In this document: positions 57,141-64,000 of the stretch, piece by piece
How the letters are laid out: each line of letters starts with the position of its first letter
Numbering within the stretch: position 1 is the stretch's first letter
Source of the DNA: Daphnia pulex
Lineage: Eukaryota > Arthropoda > Branchiopoda > Diplostraca > Daphniidae
Direction: 5' to 3'
DNA: 64,000 nt
NCBI RefSeq assembly: GCF_021134715.1
Contig: NC_060025.1
Location: 1,984,001 to 2,048,000 of the forward strand
Translations under genes and position numbers: made by a program
The notes under the pieces: model-generated
What the model was told of the DNA's origin: nothing
Database searches by the model: none
The model's input: only the letters and a program-made list of their open reading frames with translations

Positions 57141-59869
57141 ATGGATCGCCGGCCAAAATCACGAGGATTTCCACCTTTCAACAGGGGGACAGTGTCGGGA
57201 GGATTGGCCACTTCTTCCGTGTCCTTGGCTTGCTTCATTTTGCTGATCCATTTCTCGACCCCGGTAATCGGTAAGTAACAGCGCGCTCCTTATTTTTAAT
57301 AGAAACGCAACGAGTCGTGATGGAACGTGATTGAAACATCAATCGATGACAACCGCTCGATGTTGAAAAATGTAGAAACTAAAAGGTGAAATTCTATTCG
57401 AATTGACTTTTTCTTTTTAGAATTTTGTTTCCGGAGGGCATTAAAAAAAGAGCCGAGTGGATCATCGTGTTAGAGATTTTTTACTGACATGTGAACAGCA
57501 GCCAATGAGCTCCTCGAGCGTTTGCTCTTTGAAATGTTAAAACGCGTAGACCTCAAAGGCGCGTTTCATGTTGCACTTGTCGATAGCGTCGGGGAAAGAA
57601 AAAAAGATTTTTCTTCCGAGTATGGTTTTTGTAATTTGATACGACACACACGTAGCTGAGATGGCAGCGAATCCAGGGGGTGGCGGAAGGGAGGGTTGGA
57701 TGGGTTGGGGGCACATTTCCAAGAAACTTTTGTGGCTCCGAAATGACGCATGTACATTGCCATATAAAATACTGGCGGATTCGTCCAAACAATCGATTTA
57801 TCATTTGGTGTATTATTTTTTGTTTTTCACGATTAAGTATTGTGTGTTTTTACTGGTGGTCTGTGTCCCCTATACGCATGTTGTATGTATAGGTGCCCCG
57901 CAAAACAATAACAACGCTGCCGGTGGTGGATCGATTCTGACCATGGCGGCGGATGACTTGATCCAGCCGTCTGCCAGTTGGCTACTCGAACGATCCAAAC
58001 AATCCGGCAGCTGGGGGGTTGACACGCCAAGGGCCCTCCTAGCCCTGTTGCGGGTCATCGCCGATCGTTCCGCCACCACAGGCGCGTCGTCCACCGTCAA
58101 CTTCAATCCCAATAGTCTCCAAGGATTGATCCTGCGACAGGAATTTGACATTCAACTTCTTCTATTTCTGCTCAGGTTATTTTTTATTTTTTCTTAATAA
58201 TTCAATAAAGTGGAGTGTCGAGTTTTACGTGATATCAATTATTCAAAGTCGTGAGAAGTCTAGAGATGATGACTAAACTCAACTTTTATCTTTCGGTTGA
58301 AGGAATCAAGGATCGACTCCGCAGGAGGAGCAGGCCAACACCCTGGAGCCCAGTCGCAGTCTGTTTGCTCTAACTTTAACGGCCATGTGCCGCAACCCGA
58401 GGGATTTCTACGGCCAGGATATTCTCGGTGAGCTCACAAAGTTTCCATTTCGGGAAAAAAATATCAAAAACTCGATCCCAATGTTTCTTTATATATTCTT
58501 TTGTTCTTTCTCTTTTATGACGTAAACAACCAGCGCCTATCTTGGTCCTGGAAGAGGATCACGATGGAAAGCTTTTGCAACCGTTCACGTTCGCCTTCAA
58601 TGCGATGGCCGTTTGTGCCGGAGGCGGGCATCTCAAGCGACGTCACGTAGTCAAGCTACTCGAGTCCATCAATCAGCCGCCCGTCCAGACGCACAGCATT
58701 GGTAGACACTACATTTAATGCATTGAATGTATTGGCCATTAACTTTCGCTCATTTTACACGTCACAGTTAATCATGATGTATTGCCTTTTTCCGGCTACT
58801 TTTTATTTTTATTTAAAAAAAAGATGCACTAATGATAACTAAAAGAGTTTTTACTCTATTTTATTTATTTATTTTTATTTTTCTGGCTTTGTTGTTTATA
58901 TTAGATTTGCTGGCCATGGTAGTTTTGGCTACTTCTTGCCTCTACCAGAGCAGCCCAAAGTATCGTCATTTACAAGACTTTTTGGAACAGCCACTGAAAA
59001 TGATTGCGGCTCAGCAACAGCCGGATGGCTCTTTTGATCATAACGTAGCGACAACTGCGCTGGCCATTCAGGCTTTGAAAATCCCTGGCCAACTGCTGGA
59101 AGAACAACCAACGGCCAAGCCAATAACTTTGCCAGCATGGCGTCCGGACTTGACTGTCGACTGGCTAAGGAGCCAGCAAAAGGCGGATGGATCATTTGGC
59201 GATTTGTTCACGACCAGCGAAGTTCTTCTAGCCCTGGCAACGCAACCTGGTTACGGTTTCCTTTACAGTCAATGCTCTAATCTTAACAATCAGTCGGGCC
59301 AGCTCAATACGACGACTACCCAGCCACCTCCAACCATCCCTACGACTATACCATCCGCTGGATCGTTAGGTGGCGATCCGGCTCAGAAAGTCCACTTTAC
59401 TTACGTCGTAAGTTGAGAGTAAAGCAATAAAATCACTTTGAAAGTTATTTTCAAACAATTTACGTTCAGGTGTGGATCGGGCAAAATCGATCGGACGTTT
59501 ACGCGATCCAGTTGACCGTTCCGGCCAACAGTTCTTTCTACGAGGCTATGAAAATTGCGGCCGAAGCCGATCCGCGTTTCGAGTTCTCCGCCTCCGTCTG
59601 GCCCAACGGGCATTACATCCACACCATAGGAGGTCACAGGGATCAGTACATTGGTTTCCATTTCTGGCTCCTTTTCTGCATGCCAATGATGCCGGATCCC
59701 GCGAATCCGCCTTCCGTCATCGCACCTCATTACGTCGCAGTCGGAGGTAATTTTAAAAATTAATTCATTGCGCATTCATTTCGACTAATTTCGATTACTG
59801 CCTTTAGGTGTCGACGATATGTTTCCTAAAAATGGAGACTACTATCTTTTCTGGTACAAGGACGTTTAA
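57141..59869 (+). CDS. transcobalamin/intrinsic factor-like protein (CG3556 type)
   Basis: Seven exons (57141-57270, 57893-58175, 58303-58427, 58534-58701, 58905-59407, 59470-59746, 59808-59869) give 515 residues. A hydrophobic segment at about residues 27-43 (SLACFILLIHFSTPVIG) after a basic N-terminus is a late signal peptide or type II anchor. The middle is an alpha-helical barrel with terpenoid-cyclase-like repeats seen in cobalamin-binding proteins: SGSWGVDTPRALLALLR, QQPDGSFDHNVATTALAIQAL and QKADGSFGDLFTTSEVLLALA. A Thr/Pro linker with N-glycosylation sites leads to a C-terminal DUF4430-like domain (VPANSSFYEAMKIAAEADPR, GHYIHTIGG, GDYYLFWYKDV), the arrangement of vertebrate transcobalamin and intrinsic factor. 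Cobalamin binding in arthropods is unproven, so the role (secreted binding protein) is inferred from fold only. Confidence 0.85.
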
Positions 59870-60030
59870 CAATGAGGTCGTCCCGAATTAATCCTTGATG
59901 TTTTACCCTTACGTCAGCTGGTTTTGTTGTCTGATATGTAGTCCAACAAGACGTGTCGCCAGAGGTCGCAATTCAATATCGTATTATCGTTCCTATTAGA
60001 ATTTGTTATTATATTTCGTTCTGGATAATA

Positions 60031-60300
60031 ATGTTTTCAGCATTTTTTTTCCTAACTTTTAACTCTCTCTTTCTCTCGGTAGACGAGTGTCTAATTAGGA
60101 ATGACGCCCTTACATGTAGCCCAACAGATGTTTTAAACAGAACAATACACACTGTCGGGCCACACAGTAGCTCGTGCATGTTTAAAGCTAAGCTAGATGA
60201 GACTGATTCGGCTTTTCGTATTCCTCGATTTTCAAAAGGTAATCATCAAGTTCTCCTGTTGTCCATTAATAGACTTTGCTCAACTTTAATGCTGGTATAA
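60031..60300 (+). CDS. possible small secreted protein (uncertain)
   Basis: Open frame of 89 codons that I do not recognise. It begins with a signal-peptide-like stretch (MFSAFFFLTFNSLFLSV) followed by a polar segment with three Cys (DECLIRNDALTCSPTD, then SSSCMFKAKLDE). A good acceptor (ctcggtag before 60085) and donor (aaag/gtaatc near 60239) suggest the Cys part may alternatively be an internal exon of a longer transcript; splicing to an acceptor near 60411 would add a short Ser/Asn-rich end. No family match and no neighbour context support a function. Confidence 0.25.
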   Translation: MFSAFFFLTFNSLFLSVDECLIRNDALTCSPTDVLNRTIHTVGPHSSSCMFKAKLDETDSAFRIPRFSKGNHQVLLLSINRLCSTLMLV

Positions 60301-61257
60301 GATACTGAACCCCCACTGTTGCCCCGCCTGAATAGTTGATGGGGACATTTACTTCTTGTTTGTGTTTCAAGTACGACAGTTAATTATTACCAAGTATTAA
60401 CATTTCAGGAACAGTAATTGGAATAGTTCGAGTTACAAGGGTTTTTAGAGGCGATCGATATTGTCGTCAACCCTAGCGCAAAGTTTGAGTGTCGACTAGT
60501 GAATTGTAGAAAACTTTTCGTCTACAATATTTACCGCCAAACTATCTCAGTCAAACATTTTGATTTTAAATGTATTTAACATTTCACGACTGTACAGCGC
60601 TGGACCCAATAACATTTTGAGGCCGTAAAAAAAAAAAAAAAAAATTGAAGCGATGGTGGTAACCTTTTGATACGACAGTTATCAAATGGGCTCAGAACTA
60701 GGCGGAAACAAACAAGTCCTTATTCGGACATGTGTGGTTCTTTCTGATTTCGGGAGCCTGGATTGTATATATCTTTCGAAAACATCGTTCAAGATTTGTT
60801 TCACAACTTTCGGCGGCAGGCCTGACGGATAGATTCCAGATATTTCACACCATACAGAGTCTGGTCAAGTATGTATGTATACCATATAAAATTGTTAACT
60901 CTATAAATCGTGATGATTTTTTGTTTGCGTCGTAGTCGAATCTCAAGGCCGGACGTGTAACATTAGTTTCGATGATAAACAACACCCAAGAGCGTGAAAA
61001 GGGCCAAACTCCGGGAGCGGTCAAATAGTTCAGTTCAACCCATCTCCAGAGTGCAACAATTCTTATATAAGTATATTTACATTTAGTCGTTTTTTAAAGG
61101 TTATCGAAAGAGCAAAGACAAACTAATGCCCCCGGCCGACGACCATTTTGTTTTTCTCTTTTTGAATACTTCCGTTTCCTCTAGGCAAAATAGGACTAGA
61201 GATTTCAGATGAATCCATCTTTCTTTTAGGCTTACATCTTTGTGGCTTTTTCAAAAT

Positions 61258-61295
61258 TATAAAAAGCCACTGCCTATGATGAAAAATAATTCAGT
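61258..61295 (+). promoter_or_regulatory. TATA box and initiator of the collagen gene
   Basis: TATAAAAAG at 61258-61266 is followed by the arthropod initiator TCAGT at 61291-61295, with the spacing expected for a core promoter. The initiator is about 22 bases before the ATG at 61317, implying a very short leader. Confidence 0.65.
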
Positions 61296-61316
61296 AGCCG
61301 ATCGGCAGTAGTAACC

Positions 61317-62550
61317 ATGAAGTGGTTCTTACTTTTGTGTTGCGTGACTTTGGCAGCTGGCGCCAATTACCCTGCCAGGTCTCCCTGCCAGAGACAGAAT
61401 CTCGATCTTGTGCGCCAGAATGCCGACAATTTGCTCTACCTGGAATACATGAGGAAACAGGCCCAGGGCGATGACGAATGGCAATCCTTTGCAGGCACCG
61501 ACGAGTACCAGGAACGCCTGAACGAATTGCGTTCAGTTAACATGGACTGCGGAATGGTCGAATCTCCGTGCGCGGAGGCTAGTTGCGGATCTAGCTGCGG
61601 CAGCGGCTGTGAGTTGTACGCAGACAAAATCGCTTCTTTCCAGGCGGAATTGAGACGCCAGAAGATGATGATTCAGCGTCTCTATTCGCAGATCCTCACT
61701 ATTTCGCAAACCAGCAGTTCCTGTGGAAGTAAGTAACATTATTATTTTGTTAAAATATCTCTTCCATCTTTTTGATTTATTGACTGATATTTGATTGTTA
61801 TATTATTCGATAGGCGCATGCGAATCTCCGTGTGAAACTCCTTGTGCTGCTGCACCTGCTCCTTGTGAAAGTCGTTGCCCCGCTCCGAGATGTGAATCTT
61901 CCTGCAATAGTTACCCAGGACCTCGAGGACCACCTGGACCACCTGGCCCACCAGGACCTGCAGCATGCAATTCTCCAGCTGAAATGGGACTAAGAGGCCC
62001 ACCTGGTAATTAATTCATTCTTGGAATTTTCCACCTACATGTAATTAAATTTATTTTGTAAAGGTCCACCTGGACTCGACGGACGTCCTGGCCGTAACGG
62101 AAAGGATGGCGAGCCTGGCTCTTGCTCTTGCAACGATGGTGAGCCGGGAACTCCTGGTATTCCTGGTACACCAGGCGTTGACGGTCCCAAAGGTCCTCCA
62201 GGTGAGCCGGGAGTTCCAGCCATGCCAGCTCTTCCAGCTCCTTGCGCACAACCTCCATGCCAAATGGCAATGCCACCAGCTCCTTGCGCACAACCTCCAT
62301 GCCAAATGGCAATGCAAGTTCCAATTCCTCAAGTTCCAGTGAGCTGCTGCGGTGGGACATTGAACTGCAACTCTCCGGTATTGAATTTTCACTTATAATT
62401 TTCAATGAAACATCACCTTTAATTCGTTAAATCTCTATATTTAATTTGTAGTGCCCTTACCCTTGCGCATCGCCACCGTGTTACTATCCACCACAGCAAG
62501 CCCCTTGCGCCACTGGCGGTTGCGGAGGAGGATACCCATGGAAAGGTTAA
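61317..62550 (+). CDS. short Cys-rich secreted collagen
   Basis: Four exons (61317-61728, 61814-62005, 62064-62377, 62452-62550) give 338 residues. A signal peptide ([16 protein letters not shown]) comes first. The N-terminal domain is about 120 residues of charged helical sequence ([40 protein letters not shown]), probably a coiled-coil trimerisation region, interrupted by a Cys/Ser/Gly patch ([14 protein letters not shown]). A Cys/Pro-rich stretch ([20 protein letters not shown]) leads into an interrupted Gly-X-Y helix, [14 protein letters not shown] then a longer block ending [10 protein letters not shown]. The tail is Cys/Pro/Met-rich with a 14-residue tandem repeat and ends CGGGYPWKG. 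It resembles short nematode-type cuticular collagens in size only; family assignment beyond secreted collagen is uncertain. A strong TATA/Inr promoter suggests a highly or stage-specifically expressed structural gene. Confidence 0.88.
62237..62317 (+). repeat. 42-bp tandem duplication in the collagen gene
   Basis: The unit encoding [14 protein letters not shown] occurs twice in direct succession (62237-62278 and 62279-62317, the second truncated by three bases before diverging). The two copies are nearly identical at the DNA level, including synonymous sites, so the duplication is recent. Confidence 0.9.
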
Positions 62551-62906
62551 TTTAGCAACAAGTAACATGCCAGCGTTCGGCAGTATAATTTAGTTTGCAG
62601 TTATTTGATTTCTCATAGTGGGCAGTGAGGGATAAGATTGAAAGAAAAAATGCATTAGACAATTAGCCAAAAAAGCTGTACAACAAAAAAAAAAAAAGAA
62701 GTTTGATTTCACAGTTCATTTAAAAAAGTTAAACCATGAATTTGCTTTTCATCCTATTTAGCTTATTCACCATCTTTTGTAGCCAACCTCATTTTCTGTA
62801 AGAATACACACAGTTTTTTTTTTATTATTATTTATTTTAAAAAGAAAGCTCGTACGGGAATAGTTGTGAATTGGTGCAAAGTTGGGAAGTCTGGAGAGGG
62901 AAAACC

Positions 62907-62920
62907 GGGGGGGGGGGGGG
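62907..62920 (+). repeat. 14-base poly-G tract
   Basis: Uninterrupted G run about 20 bases before the acceptor of the putative orphan exon. Confidence 0.95.
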
Positions 62921-62939
62921 AAACTTTGTGATTTTACAG

Positions 62940-63030
62940 GCACTCTACCAGGACCACTCCGCCAAACTTCCGTTGAAGGTGATAATTTACAGAGGAACTG
63001 AATTATTCATCAGTGGCTGTGACAACAAAG
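62940..63030 (+). CDS. putative orphan exon (uncertain)
   Basis: A 91-nt open block bounded by a good acceptor (gattttacag) and donor (AAAG/gtaagaa). It would encode ALYQDHSAKLPLKVIIY, then RGTELFISGCDNK, ending in phase 1. The sequence looks protein-like (no low complexity) but I do not recognise it and found no matching flanking exon. It may belong to a gene extending beyond the window. Confidence 0.25.
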
Positions 63031-64000
63031 GTAAGAACCCTTTGAACTTTTCCATCAAAGTCTCATTGCCTACGCTACTGACATTTCTCAATTGCGTGTT
63101 AAAGCAATTTCCCATCTTCAATTGATGCCCAATAAAAGGTAATTTAATTTTTATACTACATTTTCGGCGGAAAGAGCGGATATGTCTTAAAGAATTATTT
63201 AGTTCTCTTCAACACAGTGGAGGCATTAGATTCATGTCCATAATTGAGTTTTGAAATTGTGTGGGTCTAGCTAAATAGTGATCTGTTCTGAGTGCTTCTG
63301 TTTAAGGCAGAGCAGATTACAAGAGCTCCAAATGACGGTTCTATTCCTATGAATTACTAATGCTCCGTCGTCTGGGGATTTAATCATTCAATTCTCTCCA
63401 GTGAAATCCGGCAGCCAAGAAAATGGGATCGATACTCCAACAGCCGTCCATATTAAATATCACTCTTCATTTATTTGATAACGATTTCTACATTCCATTT
63501 AAGCCAACGCTTTTTCTATGTTTTAATTTCGTTCACAATTGGTCTGAAATGCTTATAATCTGATTCTAGACAGTAGGCTATAAGGCCGTTCAGTCCTCGT
63601 AAAACGAAGCAGACATTGGGCAGCCTGCATGTTAACTTATCACTGAATTTTTCATACATTCAGACAAGATTTATTTTTCCAGAAATATAAGGCGGTGTGA
63701 ATGACATGTTTGTGACATTGAATCCGGATCGTGACAGGCCTGCGCCATGGATTCCAGACGATACCGCATAGGAGTGGTGTCTAAAGATCGAGACATGTAT
63801 ATACGAGGTATATAGTACCATATGTTTATCTTCGTTAGTGACTTTATTTTGCATCAGAAACTTAAATTTTATTTCATGTTTTAATCCAAGGCCGGACGTG
63901 AAATCAGAGTGGAATTGCTGGACGATAGATACGAGTTTGTCGGCGGGTCATCACCAGTGCTTTGAGTTCATTTTAGCTCTACAAATTTATAGAGGTTATC

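Larger units (their letters stand above)
59870..61316. other. intergenic with weak coding signals
   Basis: About 1.4 kb between the transcobalamin-like and collagen genes. It holds a possible small secreted-protein frame (60031-60300), an 18-base A run near 60628-60645, and the collagen promoter at the right edge. A sequence at 60820-60957 shares short colinear blocks with 63735-63900. Confidence 0.45.
62551..64000. other. collagen 3' flank and unassigned sequence
   Basis: About 1.45 kb to the window edge. It contains a 14-base G run (62907-62920), a possible orphan exon (62940-63030), and an open frame from about 63884 to the window end. No recognisable gene. Confidence 0.45.

Noticed and set aside
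57661-57892. frame extending exon 2 of the transcobalamin-like gene upstream
   Set aside because: It is intron read-through; the acceptor at 57891-57892 joins exon 1 in frame with a conserved start.

Overview
This window looks like a crustacean (Daphnia-type) nuclear genome. The genes are split by many short GT-AG introns, mostly 60-120 bp. The noncoding DNA is AT-rich with many homopolymer tracts. The proteins are typical of arthropods: nemo, Slingshot, Lis-1, a scylla/charybde (REDD1) protein, a clan-2 P450 and a short secreted collagen. There are no operons, phage genes, CRISPR arrays, rRNA or tRNA that I can recognise. Species assignment is inference. I assembled the gene models by hand from splice sites and family similarity; for the intact genes below the exon lengths sum to whole codons, so the frames are consistent.

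Layout: a peptide-type GPCR (+, 1362-3521) lies tail to tail with vitamin K-dependent gamma-carboxylase (-, 4023-6728). About 5.6 kb of low-complexity noncoding DNA follows, then an SH2D4-like SH2 adaptor (+, 12362-15929), a clan-2 cytochrome P450 (+, 17617-19911), the golgin tether p115/USO1 (-, 21240-25146), a REDD1/DDIT4 protein (+, 27429-28610), the ribosomal prolyl hydroxylase OGFOD1 (+, 30634-32685) and RAD18 (-, 33451-35150). Next come two tandem class III-type alcohol dehydrogenases (-): a broken copy (35423-36925) and an intact one (37542-39344). The last third holds nemo kinase (-, 40776-44310), Slingshot phosphatase (+, 46546-49851), TYW4/LCMT2 (-, 50287-52626), Lis-1 (+, 53439-55258), a transcobalamin/CG3556-like protein (+, 57141-59869) and a Cys-rich short collagen (+, 61317-62550).

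The genes are mostly unrelated housekeeping or signalling functions. Nothing suggests a clustered pathway apart from the ADH duplication. Several neighbours share divergent 5' regions (nemo/Slingshot, TYW4/Lis-1) or convergent 3' ends (GPCR/GGCX, OGFOD1/RAD18, Slingshot/TYW4). The points most worth checking are the ADH copy that lost its coenzyme-binding exons at a microhomology, the unusual Cys-rich collagen, weak orphan exons around it, a CRE/HRE composite site upstream of REDD1, and two stem-loops in noncoding DNA. I did not find a convincing undescribed multi-gene system.
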